Source of the DNA: Flavobacteriales bacterium
GTDB lineage: Bacteria; Bacteroidota; Bacteroidia; Flavobacteriales_F; PHOS-HE28
NCBI GenBank assembly: GCA_016788635.1
Contig: JAEUSU010000041.1
Coordinates: 124,001-188,000 of the forward strand
Direction: 5' to 3'
Length of the DNA: 64,000 nucleotides
Program-made: the position numbers and the translations under genes
Shown here: one piece after another, positions 8,953-18,282 of the stretch
Layout of the letters: each line of letters starts with the position of its first letter
Position numbering within the stretch: the first letter of the stretch is position 1
Notes under the pieces: generated by a model
What the model was told of the DNA's origin: nothing
Seen by the model: the letters and a program-made list of their open reading frames with translations, nothing else
Database searches by the model: none

Positions 8953-11202
8953 ATGGAAGAGCAAGTGGCCACCGCCGTACAGGAAGCCTGGCGCGGTTTC
9001 AAACCCGGTTTGTGGCAGCGCGACGTGAACGTGCGCTGGTTCCTGCAGCAGAATTACACGCCCTACGACGGCGACGAGTCGTTCCTGGCCCCGGCCACCG
9101 AGCGCACCAAGGGCATCTGGCAAAAGCTGGAGGCCATGTTCGTGGAGGAGCGGAAGAAGGGCGTGCTCGACGTGTCGCAGATCCCCAGTTGCATCACGGC
9201 GCACGGCCCCGGCTACATCGACCAGGCGAACGAGGTGATCGTGGGCCTGCAGACCGAGGCCCCGTTGAAGCGCGCCATCATGCCCAACGGCGGTCTGCGC
9301 ATGGTGCTCGCCTCGCTGAAGGCATATGGCTACGAGCCCGACCCGCATGTGGTGGAGGCCTTTTCCAAGTACCGCAAGACCCACAACGAGGGCGTGTTCG
9401 ATGCCTACACCAACGACATCCGCGCGTGCCGCAGTTCGCACATCCTCACCGGACTGCCCGATGCCTACGGCCGCGGCCGCATCGTGGGCGACTACCGCCG
9501 CGTGGCGCTGTACGGCGTGGACCGCCTGATCGCGCACAAGGAGCAGGAGAAGCTCGCGCTGGACCCGAAGCACAGCACCGATGAGGTGATCCGCGACCGC
9601 GAGGAGTTGAGCGAACAGCTGCGCGCGCTGAAGGAGCTGAAGGAGATGGCGAAGAGTTACGGCTTCGACATTTCCGTGCCCGCGAAGAACGCCCGCGAGG
9701 CCGTGCAGTGGACCTACTTCGCCTACCTGGCATCGGTGAAGGAGCAGAACGGCGCCGCCATGTCGCTGGGCCGCGTGAGCACCTTTTTGGACATCTACTT
9801 CGAGCGCGACCTGAAGGAAGGCACGCTCACCGAATCGCAGGCGCAGGAGATCATCGACGACTTCGTGATCAAGTTGCGCATCGTGCGTTTCCTGCGCACG
9901 CCGGAGTACGACGAGCTCTTCGCCGGCGATCCCACCTGGGTCACCGAATCCATCGGCGGCATGGGCGACGACGGCCGCCACCTGGTGACGAAGAACAGCT
10001 TCCGCTTCCTGCACACCCTGAGCAACCTCGGTCCCGCGCCGGAGCCCAACCTCACGGTGTGGTATTCGCCGCGCCTGCCGGAGCATTTCAAGCGCTACGC
10101 CGCCAAGGTGGCCATCGCCAGCAGCTCGCTGCAGTTCGAGAGCGACAGCCTGATGCGCAGCGCCTGGGGCGACGACGGCGCCATCGCCTGCTGCGTGAGC
10201 CCGATGCTCGTGGGCAAGCAGATGCAGTTCTTCGGCGCCCGCGCCAACCTGGCCAAGACGCTGCTCTACGCCATCAACGGCGGGCGCGATGAGAACACGG
10301 GCAAGCAGGTGGGCCCGAAGATGGAGCCCGTGCAGGGCGACTACCTCGAGTTCGATGACGTCGTCGGCAAATTCGAGAAGATGATGGACTGGCTGGCGGG
10401 CGTGTACGTGAACGCGATGAACGTGATCCACTACATGCACGACAAGTACGCCTACGAGCGCATCGAGATGGCGCTGCACGACCACAACCCGGTGCGCACC
10501 ATGGCCTTCGGCATCGCCGGCCTGTCGGTGGTGGCGGACAGTCTCTCGGCTATCCGCTTCGCGAAGGTGAAGGTGGTGCGCGACGAGACGGGCCTCATCG
10601 TGGACTACGTCACCGAGGGCGAGTTCCCGATGTTCGGCAACAACGACAACCGCGTGGACCAGATCGCGGCCACGGTGGTGAGCCTCTTCATGGAGAGGCT
10701 GCGCAAGCACCCCAGCTACCGCAACGCCATCCACACGCAGAGCGTGCTCACCATCACCAGCAACGTGGTGTATGGCAAAGCGACCGGTCACACGCCCGAT
10801 GGTCGTCGCAAGGGCGAACCCTTTGCACCGGGCGCCAACCCCATGCACGGCCGCGATTCGCACGGCATCATGGCCTCGGCCGCCAGCGTGGCCAAGATCC
10901 CCTACCGCGATGCCGCCGACGGCATCAGCATGACCACCACCCTGGTGCCCGAGGGCCTGGGCCGCACGGAAGGGGAGCGCACCGAGAATCTCGTGGGCGT
11001 GCTCGATACCTTCTTCGGCACCAGCGGCTACCACATGAACGTGAACGTGCTGAACCGCGAGATGCTGATGGATGCGATGGACCATCCGGAGAAGTACCCG
11101 AACCTCACCATCCGCGTCTCCGGTTACGCCGTGAACTTCGTGCGCCTCACCCGCGAGCAGCAGATGGACGTGATCAACCGCACCTTCCACGGGGCCAACT
11201 GA
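8953..11202 (+). CDS. pflB: Formate C-acetyltransferase (pyruvate formate-lyase)
   Basis: 749 aa (E. coli PflB 760). It converts pyruvate and CoA to acetyl-CoA and formate under anoxia by glycyl-radical chemistry in the cytoplasm. Both hallmark sites are present: the catalytic Cys413-Cys414 pair in [12 protein letters not shown] and the glycyl-radical site Gly724 in [13 protein letters not shown], 25 residues from the C-terminus. ATG at 8953 ([20 protein letters not shown]) matches the family start; upstream codons in the same frame do not. The activating enzyme gene follows 241 bp downstream. The glycyl radical is destroyed by O2, so the gene points to anaerobic or microaerobic growth. No FNR-like 14-mer is obvious upstream. 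Confidence 0.98.
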   Translation: MEEQVATAVQEAWRGFKPGLWQRDVNVRWFLQQNYTPYDGDESFLAPATERTKGIWQKLEAMFVEERKKGVLDVSQIPSCITAHGPGYIDQANEVIVGLQTEAPLKRAIMPNGGLRMVLASLKAYGYEPDPHVVEAFSKYRKTHNEGVFDAYTNDIRACRSSHILTGLPDAYGRGRIVGDYRRVALYGVDRLIAHKEQEKLALDPKHSTDEVIRDREELSEQLRALKELKEMAKSYGFDISVPAKNAREAVQWTYFAYLASVKEQNGAAMSLGRVSTFLDIYFERDLKEGTLTESQAQEIIDDFVIKLRIVRFLRTPEYDELFAGDPTWVTESIGGMGDDGRHLVTKNSFRFLHTLSNLGPAPEPNLTVWYSPRLPEHFKRYAAKVAIASSSLQFESDSLMRSAWGDDGAIACCVSPMLVGKQMQFFGARANLAKTLLYAINGGRDENTGKQVGPKMEPVQGDYLEFDDVVGKFEKMMDWLAGVYVNAMNVIHYMHDKYAYERIEMALHDHNPVRTMAFGIAGLSVVADSLSAIRFAKVKVVRDETGLIVDYVTEGEFPMFGNNDNRVDQIAATVVSLFMERLRKHPSYRNAIHTQSVLTITSNVVYGKATGHTPDGRRKGEPFAPGANPMHGRDSHGIMASAASVAKIPYRDAADGISMTTTLVPEGLGRTEGERTENLVGVLDTFFGTSGYHMNVNVLNREMLMDAMDHPEKYPNLTIRVSGYAVNFVRLTREQQMDVINRTFHGAN

Positions 11203-11236
11203 TCATGGAACAGCGCAGCGTCGTTCCATTTTCGCG

Positions 11237-11379
11237 ACCCCGGCCCTTGCCTTCGCCGAAGCGGCTTCGCGCAGGCACGGTCAAGGCCGGGGTGACAACT
11301 TCAAGGGTGTGGGGAACCGCGCCGATGGCGCGGTTCCCCACACCCCATCCCTGCGGTCATGCCGGGCTTGACCCGGCAT
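11237..11379. repeat. Cluster of three palindromes (REP/BIME-like element) between pflB and pflA
   Basis: Three inverted repeats lie head to tail. (i) 11237-11251 pairs with 11279-11293 (CCCCGGCC(c)TTG against CAAGGCCGGGG) around an inner GAAGC-G-GCTTC hairpin. (ii) 11305-11323 pairs perfectly with 11327-11345, a 19-bp stem with a 3-nt loop (stem core GTGTGGGGAACCGCGCC). (iii) ATGCCGGG at 11359-11366 pairs with CCCGGCAT at 11372-11379 across CTTGA. The arrangement resembles extragenic palindromic elements that form stable hairpins in mRNA. It could limit read-through from pflB to pflA or stabilise the upstream mRNA. No U-tract follows stem (ii), so it is not a textbook terminator. Confidence 0.65.
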
Positions 11380-11443
11380 CGCGAAAATGCGCTTGGCCCG
11401 CGCCTTTCAATACGGGCATCATTAACCAGCAGTCTGCGATACC

Positions 11444-12286
11444 ATGGAACTGAAGAGCGCCGACCCCACCATCCCCCTTGAAGGCAGTCCTTACGACCTG
11501 CGCGTGTCGCTGGGCGAGCAGGTGCCCGAGTTCGACCGCAAGGCCGCGCTGGAAAGCGGCGACTGGGGCTTCATCCACTCCTTCACCACCGGCAGTGCCG
11601 TGGATGGCCCCGGCATGCGCGTGGTGGCCTGGCTCACCAGCTGCCAGTTCCGCTGCGCCTTCTGCCACAACCCCGACACGTGGAAGCTGAGCAACGGCAT
11701 GCCCGTGCCGCTGCAACGTGCGGTGGACGTGGTGAAGCAGTACCGCATCGGCCTGAAGACCATGCACGGCGGCCTCACCATCAGCGGCGGCGAACCGCTC
11801 ATGCAGAAGCCTTTCCTCATCAAGTTGTTCCAGGGTGCCAAGGCCGCCGGCATCCACACCGCGCTGGACACCAACGGCGCGCTCGGCGACCGGCTCACCG
11901 ACGAGGACCTGAAGTCCATCGACCTCGTGATGCTCGGTCTGAAGGCCGTGACGCCCGATCTGCACAAACGCCTCACCGGCATGGACAACGCGCCTTCACT
12001 GGCCTTCGCACGTCGCCTGGCCGCGCTGAAGCATCCGGCATGGATCCGCTTCGTCGTCGTTCCCGGTTTCACGGACACCCTGGACGAGATCGGGAAGATG
12101 GCCGACCTCGCCGCCGAACTCGGCAACATCGAACGCGTGGACCTGCTGCCCTTCCACCAACTGGGCAAGTTCAAGTGGGAGAAGCTCGGCATGGACTACC
12201 CGTTGAAGGACGCGGTGCCGCCGTCGCAGGAGCTGATGGAGCAGGCGGCGGAACGGTTCCGTTCGGTGGGGGTGAACGTGGTGTGA
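11444..12286 (+). CDS. pflA: Pyruvate formate-lyase activating enzyme (radical SAM)
   Basis: 280 aa, about 35 longer than E. coli PflA at the N-terminus. Radical-SAM signature CQFRCAFC gives Cys67, Cys71, Cys74 for the 4Fe-4S cluster, within the PflA-type context SAVDGPGMRVVAWLTSCQFR. GGLTISGGEPLMQ is the SAM-binding GGE motif. The enzyme abstracts hydrogen from the active-site glycine of PflB. The N-terminal extension (MELKSADPTIPLEGSPYDLR) resembles no extra domain I know; an alternative start inside is possible but the early residues read as coding. Lies downstream of pflB across the palindrome cluster, so expression may be co-ordinated but uneven. Confidence 0.95.
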   Translation: MELKSADPTIPLEGSPYDLRVSLGEQVPEFDRKAALESGDWGFIHSFTTGSAVDGPGMRVVAWLTSCQFRCAFCHNPDTWKLSNGMPVPLQRAVDVVKQYRIGLKTMHGGLTISGGEPLMQKPFLIKLFQGAKAAGIHTALDTNGALGDRLTDEDLKSIDLVMLGLKAVTPDLHKRLTGMDNAPSLAFARRLAALKHPAWIRFVVVPGFTDTLDEIGKMADLAAELGNIERVDLLPFHQLGKFKWEKLGMDYPLKDAVPPSQELMEQAAERFRSVGVNVV

Positions 12287-12367
12287 GCGCATTGGCGAAA
12301 CAAGAAGTTCCGGAAATTCGATCACTGTGAGGATGGCATGTGAAGTGACCATCCAATTGATGCCAGC

Positions 12368-13954
12368 ATGCTCACCACCCTCACCCAACTCCTCGAAAGC
12401 ACGCCCATCCTGGCGCTTTTCCTGGCCATCGGCCTGGGCTATGCGCTGGGGCAGGTGAAGGTCGGTGGCTTCTCGCTGGGCGTGGGGGCGGTGCTCTTCG
12501 CCGGGCTGGCCCTGGGCGCCATCGCACCGAAGGCCGCGCCGCCGGGACTGGTGGGCTCGGTGGGCCTCATCATGTTCCTCTACGGCATCGGCATCCAGTA
12601 CGGCCGGCAGTTCTTCGCGGGGCTACGTGGACCGGGGCTGAAGTGGAACCTGCTCGCCGCGATCGGGGTACTGGCTTCATTGGCCGCTGCGCTGCTGCTG
12701 GGTAAAGCGGCGGGCATCAGCGTGGCGCAGTCCACCGGTCTCTTCGCCGGGTCGGTCACCAGCACGCCCGCCCTACAGGCCGCCATCGATGCCGCCCACA
12801 GCCGCGAGCCCGCCATCGGCTACTCAGTGGCCTATCCCTTCGGCGTCATCGGGCCCATCCTGTTGCTCTTCGCTTTCTCCAAACTGTTCAAGTCGCGCAT
12901 CGCGCCGGCGCCTGAACCACTGAAGGGGATGGAGATCACCCTCGGCGCCCACCCGCCCGCCAACGTCGCGGAGCTCATCGCACAACTGCCCAAGGGCGTG
13001 GACCTCGTGGCCGTTCGCCAGCACGGCAGCAACCTGCTTCCCGATCCGGCTACCGCACTTTCCGCAGGTGATGGCCTGCTGTTGATGGGTCTGCCCGAGG
13101 CCTTGGACAAAGTGAGCGAAGCGCTGGGCCATGCCGATCCCGGCCGCCTCACCAAGGACCGCTCGTCCATGGACATGGTGCGCGTCTTCGTGTCGCGCAC
13201 GGCCATCGTGGGCAAACCCATCGCGCAACTCGCCTTCCCGAACAACATCGTGGCGAAGGTGGCCGAGGTGCGCCGGGGCGACGCGCTCATCTTCCCCGAC
13301 CCCGCGCTGAAACTGGAGTACGGAGACCGCATCGGCATCATCGCAGCCCGTGAATCACTGCCCGAGCTGCGCGGCTACTTCGGCGATTCCATCAAGTCCA
13401 CGGCGGAGTTCTCCTATGCCTCGGTGGGCCTGGGCATGGCGCTCGGCGTGCTGCTCGGCCTGCTGCCCATCCCCCTGCCGGGCATCGGCACCTTTACGCT
13501 GGGCATCGCGGGCGGGCCGCTGATCGTGGCGCTGCTCCTGGGCCGCTTCAACCGCATCGGGCCGCTGTCGTGGTACATGCCGCTGGCGGCCAACCTCACG
13601 CTGCGCAACTTCGGGCTCATGCTCTTCCTGGCGTCCATTGGCCTGGCGGCCGGTGCGCCTTTCGTGGATACGGTGTCGGCCACGGGTTTCCAGTTGCTCG
13701 GCATCGGCGCCGTGGTGCTGCTGGCGCTCATGCTGCCCATCCTCATGCTGGGCCACCTGCTCTTCAAGGTCAGCACCGACGCCCTCTTCGGCGCGGTGTC
13801 CGGTGCGGGCGGCAATCCCGCCATACTGGCCTACGCCAACCAGACGCTGCCGAGCGAGCGCGTGGACATCGCCTACGCCACCATCTTCCCGTCCATGACG
13901 ATCTTGAAGATCCTTTGCGCGCAGGTGGCGATCGGCTTGTTGGCGGCAGGTTGA
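12368..13954 (+). CDS. AspT/YidE-YbjL family membrane transporter with central TrkA-C domains
   Basis: 528 aa. It has two hydrophobic halves (about residues 10-180 and 340-528) separated by a ~160-residue soluble region with two TrkA-C-like stretches (VDLVAVRQHGSNLLPDPATA and GKPIAQLAFPNNIVAKVAEV). Conserved YidE/YbjL/AspT motifs are visible: LIMFLYGIGIQYGRQFF in the first half and ALFGAVSGAGGNPAILAYAN in the second. AspT exchanges aspartate for alanine to conserve energy; other family members have unknown substrates. Here it follows pflBA, so export of a fermentation or dicarboxylate-type anion is a reasonable guess, not shown. The 81-bp gap before it holds no clear promoter. Confidence 0.85.
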   Translation: MLTTLTQLLESTPILALFLAIGLGYALGQVKVGGFSLGVGAVLFAGLALGAIAPKAAPPGLVGSVGLIMFLYGIGIQYGRQFFAGLRGPGLKWNLLAAIGVLASLAAALLLGKAAGISVAQSTGLFAGSVTSTPALQAAIDAAHSREPAIGYSVAYPFGVIGPILLLFAFSKLFKSRIAPAPEPLKGMEITLGAHPPANVAELIAQLPKGVDLVAVRQHGSNLLPDPATALSAGDGLLLMGLPEALDKVSEALGHADPGRLTKDRSSMDMVRVFVSRTAIVGKPIAQLAFPNNIVAKVAEVRRGDALIFPDPALKLEYGDRIGIIAARESLPELRGYFGDSIKSTAEFSYASVGLGMALGVLLGLLPIPLPGIGTFTLGIAGGPLIVALLLGRFNRIGPLSWYMPLAANLTLRNFGLMLFLASIGLAAGAPFVDTVSATGFQLLGIGAVVLLALMLPILMLGHLLFKVSTDALFGAVSGAGGNPAILAYANQTLPSERVDIAYATIFPSMTILKILCAQVAIGLLAAG

Positions 13955-13978
13955 TAGCTGAATGTTCCCGATGCCGGT

Positions 13979-14905
13979 TCACAACCCCGCACCCCACCTG
14001 TACTGCCACGTCAGCGCCACCATATCAAAGTTGTTCCCGGTACGCGCATAAACGCCCGCGCTCCAATTGAAGCGGAACGCATGATGCTTGGAGACCGGAG
14101 TGGAAAAGGTGGCCCCGGTGCGCCAGTTCTGTTGCAGGTCGTTGCGGAACACATCGTCGATGGTGGTGGCGCCGCCGGTGTAATAGGTCACGTCCACCGA
14201 GGCCCACATGCCCTTGGGGAAATTGCGGATCACATGCCCCTTGCCCGCATACACCGGGTCCTGCTCTCGCGTGCGGCCGATGAAGAAGTCGGTGTTGTCC
14301 GTGAACACTTCGGCGGTGGCTGAGAGCTCGAGTATCCACTTGCCCACAGCTTGGGAGGCGCCCAGTTCGCCCTTGAAGCTCCAGCGGTGCGCGCCCAGGT
14401 TCACCAGGCGTTCACGGTCGTACTGGCCGGTGGGACAGGTCACCGTGAGGCTGGCGCCGATCACCAGGCCCTGCTTGTAGTCCATGAACTCCTTCAGGCC
14501 CAAGGCCGGTGCGCCGAACAGGTTGGCGGCCAGACGCACCTTGGTATCGGTGAGGCCGCTCACCTGGCGCGATACGGGTTCTCCGTTGAAAAGTGCCTGG
14601 CCATCGAGCCACATGTAGGGTGCGATCACGCTGAGCTTGGCGGACTGGCCACCGATGCGGATCACCCGCGCATAGCCGAGCACCGCGCCATATGTGTTGA
14701 GCTTGGGATCTGTGAGCGGCACCGCGGGATCGAGCGGAAAGCCCAGCCGCGTGAATGCAGGGCCTGCCGCAAGGAAGCTGACGCCGATGGGCGCGTTGGC
14801 GTATTGCCGGGGTTCAAAGTCTTGCGCCTTCAATGCCCTCGGCGCGAACAGGAACAGGTGCACGAGCACCGGTGCCAACAGGACGTGTAGTGCGGACCAC
14901 ATCAT
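13979..14905 (-). CDS. Outer-membrane channel protein, phenol-MetA-degradation (transporter) family
   Basis: 308 aa from ATG at 14905 (MMWSALHVLLAPVLVHLFLF is a signal peptide; the open frame extends upstream but adds non-signal sequence). The mature part is rich in aromatic beta-strands ending ...MVALTWQYRWGAGL, and has blocks such as GASLTVTCPTGQYDRERLVNLG and ELSATAEVFTDNTDFF that are typical of PF13557 (putative MetA-pathway of phenol degradation) barrels. The family is annotated as an outer-membrane transporter of hydrophobic compounds but substrates are rarely known. Convergent with the AspT gene (24 bp gap) and divergent from the alkylsulfatase. Confidence 0.75.
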   Translation of the reverse strand: MMWSALHVLLAPVLVHLFLFAPRALKAQDFEPRQYANAPIGVSFLAAGPAFTRLGFPLDPAVPLTDPKLNTYGAVLGYARVIRIGGQSAKLSVIAPYMWLDGQALFNGEPVSRQVSGLTDTKVRLAANLFGAPALGLKEFMDYKQGLVIGASLTVTCPTGQYDRERLVNLGAHRWSFKGELGASQAVGKWILELSATAEVFTDNTDFFIGRTREQDPVYAGKGHVIRNFPKGMWASVDVTYYTGGATTIDDVFRNDLQQNWRTGATFSTPVSKHHAFRFNWSAGVYARTGNNFDMVALTWQYRWGAGL

Positions 14906-15279
14906 GCCGCGAGAATGCTGCAAGGTAGGGTCTGGTGTCGTGTGGTGCACCTCCGTCCCGGACCATGAGATCCCTTCAGGGTGCAAGGGGATTGCATGAC
15001 CTGCATCAGAGGTTCACTGGAGGATTCTGGTAGTTTTGCGCACCCAAGCAGCCTCGTGCCCTGAATTGCGCACGTTGGTGAACCTGCCAGACACCTTCTG
15101 ACCACCGCGCTCCACCAGGAACAGCCGTGGCCACTGAGCGACCAGCGCCGCAACCCGGAATGTGACAGGCTGACATCGCCTTCGAACACGACCGCGTGCA
15201 AGGCACCGATGACCACCACCTGATCACCTACACATACGCCAGAGCCCTTTTCATGCCACCCCTCCAACACAAAACCCGA
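14906..15279. other. Intergenic region and long leader upstream of the alkylsulfatase
   Basis: 374 bp without a supported gene. It contains the FNR-like operator at 14996-15009 with a perfect TAnnTTTG element at 15031-15038. Transcription would then start near 15043 and give a ~235-nt untranslated leader before the ATG at 15280. No riboswitch class is recognised in that leader. An upstream in-frame GTG at 15196 exists, but it precedes the obvious lipoprotein signal peptide. Confidence 0.5.
14996..15038 (+). promoter_or_regulatory. FNR/DNR-like operator plus -7 element upstream of the alkylsulfatase
   Basis: 14-mer ATGAC-CTGC-ATCAG at 14996-15009 (centre 15002.5) and Bacteroidota -7 element TAGTTTTG at 15031-15038. 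The centre is 28.5 bp upstream of the -7 element, which places it near -40 of the predicted start, the class II Crp/Fnr activator position. Same layout as eight other promoters in this window. Confidence 0.65.
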
Positions 15280-17379
15280 ATGCGAACCAAGCTGATCATT
15301 CCCCTTGCTGTGATGCTGTTTGCTGGTTGCGGCCAGCCTCCCTCCAATGGGTCGGACACCACCACGGCCAACACGCCTGCAGAAGCTGTGGCCAGTGACC
15401 ATTTTGACCCCAAGGGGAAGGCCCCTTCCTCCTTTACCGTTGCCCGATGGGAGGAGTTGAAGAATACGATGCCCTTTGAGGACCAGCGCGACTTCGAGGA
15501 GCAGAAGAAAGGCTTCATTGCCGCACCGACCTACAAGGAGATCATGTCGGATGCCGGAACGGTGGCCTGGAACATGGGCCAGTATGCGTTCCTGCTGGAG
15601 GGGAAGGACTTCCACAGCGTGCATCCCTCGCTGCAACGGCAGGCCATCCTCAACATGAACTACGGCCTCTATGAGGTGATGCCCGGCATCTATCAGGTCC
15701 GTGGATTCGACCTGGCCAACATCAGCTTCGTCAAGGGGAATACGGGGTGGATCGTGTTCGACCCCCTCACCTCGAAGGAAACGGCCAGGGCCGCGTTGGA
15801 TTTCGTGAATGAGAAGCTGGGCGCGCGGCCCGTGGTGGCCGTGGTCTACTCCCACTCGCATGGCGACCATTTTGGTGGCGTGCGCGGCGTGGTGGACATC
15901 GCCGATGTGAACAGCGGCAAGGTGAAGGTCATCGCCCCGGTCGGCTTCATGCACCATGCGGTATCGGAGAACGTGTATGCCGGCAATGCCATGACCAGGC
16001 GGTTGTTCTACCAGTATGGTGTGCTGCTTCCCGCCAGTCCTTACGGCCATGTGGACCAGTCCATCGGGAAGAACATCTCCTCCGGCAACATCGGGCTCAT
16101 CCCCCCGAACGTCATCATCGAGAAGGATTTCGAAACGCTCACCGTGGATGGCGTGAAGATGGTCTTCCAGAACACGCCGGGCACCGAGGCTCCGGCAGAG
16201 ATGAACACTTATTTCCCGGACCTGAAGGCCTTCTGGGCGGCGGAGAACATCACGGGCACCATCCACAACATCTACACCCTGCGAGGGGCGCTGGTGCGCG
16301 ATGCACTTGAATGGTCCAAGCAGGTCAACGCGGCATTGTACCGATTCGGGCAGGAGGCTGAGGTGATGTTCGCGTCGCACTCCTGGCCGCGCTGGGGCAA
16401 CGACCGCATCCAGGAGGTGATGCGCGGGCAGCGCGACACCTACGCCAACCTGCACAACGGGGTGCTGAACCTGGCCAACCAGGGTGTCACCATCAACGAG
16501 GTGCACAACGTGTACGAGGTACCACCCAGCCTGCAGAAGCAGTGGTCCTGCCGCAGCTACCACGGATCGGTGGAGCACAACAGCCGCGCGATCATCAACC
16601 GCTACCTCGGCTATTGGGATGCCAACCCCACCACGCTGATCCCCCTTTCACCGGGTGAATCGGCACCGCTCTATGTGGAGATGATGGGCGGTTCCGCCAA
16701 GATCATTGCCAAGGGCAGGGCCCTGTACAAGGAGGGTAAGTACAAGCACGCCACGGAGATCCTGAACAAGCTCGTGTACGCCGAGCCCTCCAACCAGGAG
16801 GCCAGGGAACTGCTGGCGGACAACTTCGAGCAGCTTGGCTACCAGCAGGAGAGCCCGAGCGTGCGGAACAGCTTCCTGGCCGCCGCCTACGAACTGCGCA
16901 ATGGCATCCCCACGGGCGCTTCGCCGAAGGGCACCAGCCCTGACCTCATCAGTGCCATCAGCACCCAGATGATGCTGGATTTCCTGGCCATCCGCCTGAA
17001 CAGCAGGAAGGCCGGCGATGACCACTTCATCATGAACCTGATCACACCGGACCGCAGCGAGAAGTTCGTGGTGGAACTGAGCAACGCCACACTGAGCACC
17101 CTGAGCGGATTCACCAGCAACAAGGCGGACCTGACCCTGACGGTGAACCGCAGCGAGGTGGAACAGGTCATGTTCGGCAAGACCTCTTTCGAGGAGCTGA
17201 TCAAGAGCGGCAGAGCCAAATTTGAAGGCGACCTTACCGTGCTCAGCCGCCTGAAGGCGATGCTGGACACCTTCGAGATGCGCTTCGAGATCATGCCCGG
17301 CACCAAGGCCAAGGACAGCCCCCCGGCGGCGGATAAGGGATTCGAGATGGATGAACCGGCCATGAAAGGGGCTGAGTAG
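15280..17379 (+). CDS. Linear primary-alkylsulfatase (SdsA1 family), lipoprotein
   Basis: 699 aa from ATG at 15280, chosen because MRTKLIIPLAVMLFAGC is a lipoprotein signal with lipobox FAGC. Domain order follows SdsA1/BDS1: a metallo-beta-lactamase domain with the zinc motif HSHGDHFGG (His192, His194, Asp196, His197), an alkylsulfatase dimerisation domain (KGRALYKEGKYKHATEILNK), and a C-terminal SCP2-like lipid-binding domain (residues ~560-680). The enzyme cleaves sulfate from linear alkyl sulfates such as dodecyl sulfate. As a lipoprotein it acts in the periplasm or at the outer membrane. It is preceded by an FNR-like operator and followed by a terminator. A family annotation is secure; the natural substrate is not known. 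Confidence 0.9.
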   Translation: MRTKLIIPLAVMLFAGCGQPPSNGSDTTTANTPAEAVASDHFDPKGKAPSSFTVARWEELKNTMPFEDQRDFEEQKKGFIAAPTYKEIMSDAGTVAWNMGQYAFLLEGKDFHSVHPSLQRQAILNMNYGLYEVMPGIYQVRGFDLANISFVKGNTGWIVFDPLTSKETARAALDFVNEKLGARPVVAVVYSHSHGDHFGGVRGVVDIADVNSGKVKVIAPVGFMHHAVSENVYAGNAMTRRLFYQYGVLLPASPYGHVDQSIGKNISSGNIGLIPPNVIIEKDFETLTVDGVKMVFQNTPGTEAPAEMNTYFPDLKAFWAAENITGTIHNIYTLRGALVRDALEWSKQVNAALYRFGQEAEVMFASHSWPRWGNDRIQEVMRGQRDTYANLHNGVLNLANQGVTINEVHNVYEVPPSLQKQWSCRSYHGSVEHNSRAIINRYLGYWDANPTTLIPLSPGESAPLYVEMMGGSAKIIAKGRALYKEGKYKHATEILNKLVYAEPSNQEARELLADNFEQLGYQQESPSVRNSFLAAAYELRNGIPTGASPKGTSPDLISAISTQMMLDFLAIRLNSRKAGDDHFIMNLITPDRSEKFVVELSNATLSTLSGFTSNKADLTLTVNRSEVEQVMFGKTSFEELIKSGRAKFEGDLTVLSRLKAMLDTFEMRFEIMPGTKAKDSPPAADKGFEMDEPAMKGAE

Positions 17380-17397
17380 GACTTGTTGAATACGTGC

Positions 17398-17447
17398 GGA
17401 CCACCTTCCATGGACCATTCCAGGTCCGTGGGAGGTGGTCCTATTTT
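17398..17447 (+). terminator. Intrinsic terminator after the alkylsulfatase
   Basis: Stem 17398-17416 (GGACCACCTTCCATGGACC) pairs with 17423-17441 (GGTCCGTGGGAGGTGGTCC) with two mismatches and a 6-nt loop, followed by TATTTT. It lies 18 bp after the alkylsulfatase stop. Confidence 0.75.
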
Positions 17448-17654
17448 GGGGCCCGATGGTCCGCCGGTGTGCGTCCAACCTACAGGAGCGTTGTGCCGTG
17501 TGCTGCAAGAACGCGGCGTGGTCCGATAGCTGTGATGTGATTCGCGTTCCGACTTCCGGGGCATGCTGGGTGGTCACCCTGCCATCAAGACCGGGCTCCA
17601 GTCAGCAACGATGTAACGGGCACACTTGAGCCCACATGTGTTATTCAACAAGAA
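17448..17654. other. Short gene-free stretch between two terminators
   Basis: About 200 bp with only a 64-codon open frame (17435-17629) that overlaps the terminator and has no recognisable start signal or family. A small RNA could fit between the two terminators but no promoter is evident. I see nothing else. Confidence 0.3.
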
Positions 17655-17681
17655 GGGCGGGCCATCTGGCCCGCCCTTTTT
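17655..17681. terminator. Bidirectional intrinsic terminator downstream of the 154-aa gene
   Basis: Perfect 9-bp stem GGGCGGGCC / GGCCCGCCC with loop ATCT, followed by TTTTT on the plus strand; the minus strand reads into TTCTTGTT. It lies 20 bp beyond the stop of the minus-strand gene at 17701. Confidence 0.8.
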
Positions 17682-17700
17682 GAGTTCTTCGAGATCGCGA

Positions 17701-18165
17701 TCAGTTCTTGGTCGGCATCAGCGGGATCTCATCGGAGATCTGCAGGTCGATCAGCTTGCTCAGCCGGCCTTCGATCTGTGACCAGCGGGCCACCACCGTG
17801 GCGGGCAGCACCTTCATCATCTTCTTCTCATAGCTGTTACGGATGCTGAGCGATTCCTTTTCCAGGGTGTTCAAACGGGTCAGCAGGCTCTTGGCCGTGG
17901 CCTCATCCATGTTGGTGTAGCGGTCGGCGTAATCCTTGATCAGTTGGATACGCTTGTCCCAATGGGCCTTCATGGCCGTCTGGTACTGATCGAAGATCGG
18001 GTTGAAGGCCTTGCTCTGCTCCTCGGTAAGGCCGAGGTTGGCCAGCACGATGGCCCGCTTCTCGGTGCGCAGGTCGGAACGGAAGATCTCCACCAGATCA
18101 TTGGTGTTCTGTGCGGAAGCGGCCAGGCCGGTGGTAAGAGCGGCGAAAAGGAAGAGGTGACGCAT
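17701..18165 (-). CDS. Small secreted protein, CpxP/Spy-like length and composition, function unknown
   Basis: 154 aa with signal peptide MRHLFLFAALTTGLAASAQ; the mature protein is almost all helical and charged (LRTEKRAIVLANLGLTEEQS, then LEKESLSIRNSYEKKMMKVL). This pattern, in which alternating helices carry a 'LTEEQ' segment, is like periplasmic helical chaperone-type proteins (Spy/CpxP superfamily) but I see no LTxxQ pair, so the name is only by analogy. A clear paralogue of exactly the same length lies at 42011-42475 (shared N-D-L-hydrophobic-E start, VLPA...AARW...V and an E-I-hydrophobic-P ending). An FNR-like operator and -7 element sit just upstream. Confidence 0.7.
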   Translation of the reverse strand: MRHLFLFAALTTGLAASAQNTNDLVEIFRSDLRTEKRAIVLANLGLTEEQSKAFNPIFDQYQTAMKAHWDKRIQLIKDYADRYTNMDEATAKSLLTRLNTLEKESLSIRNSYEKKMMKVLPATVVARWSQIEGRLSKLIDLQISDEIPLMPTKN

Positions 18166-18186
18166 GGTTGAAAGGTTTTGGGGGGG

Positions 18187-18229
18187 CGAATGTACCTGTC
18201 TTTTCTGAGGACCTCATGATGCTGGTCAT
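18187..18229 (-). promoter_or_regulatory. FNR/DNR-like operator plus -7 element of the 154-aa secreted-protein gene
   Basis: On the plus strand the 14-mer reads ATGAT-GCTG-GTCAT at 18216-18229 (centre 18222.5). On the minus strand a -7 element TACATTCG runs 18194 to 18187. The distance is 28.5 bp, identical to several other copies. The predicted start lies ~15 bp before the ATG. On the plus strand a weaker GAACTTCG at 18254-18261 (31.5 bp) could serve the divergent gene at 18283. Confidence 0.65.
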
Positions 18230-18282
18230 GCCTTGCATGATCGACTTTCTGCCGAACTTCGAGCCGTTCTATCCACCTGTTC

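Noticed and set aside
8422-11190. 922-codon open frame antisense to pflB
   Set aside because: pflB on the plus strand carries every catalytic motif; the antisense frame is His/Val/Ala-rich low-complexity translation, a codon-bias shadow of high-GC DNA.
11205-11453. 82-codon open frame between pflB and pflA
   Set aside because: Consists of the palindrome cluster and overlaps the pflA start; no coding character.
14902-16578. 558-codon minus-strand open frame opposite the alkylsulfatase
   Set aside because: The plus strand holds the intact HSHGDHFGG enzyme; the antisense product has no recognisable family.
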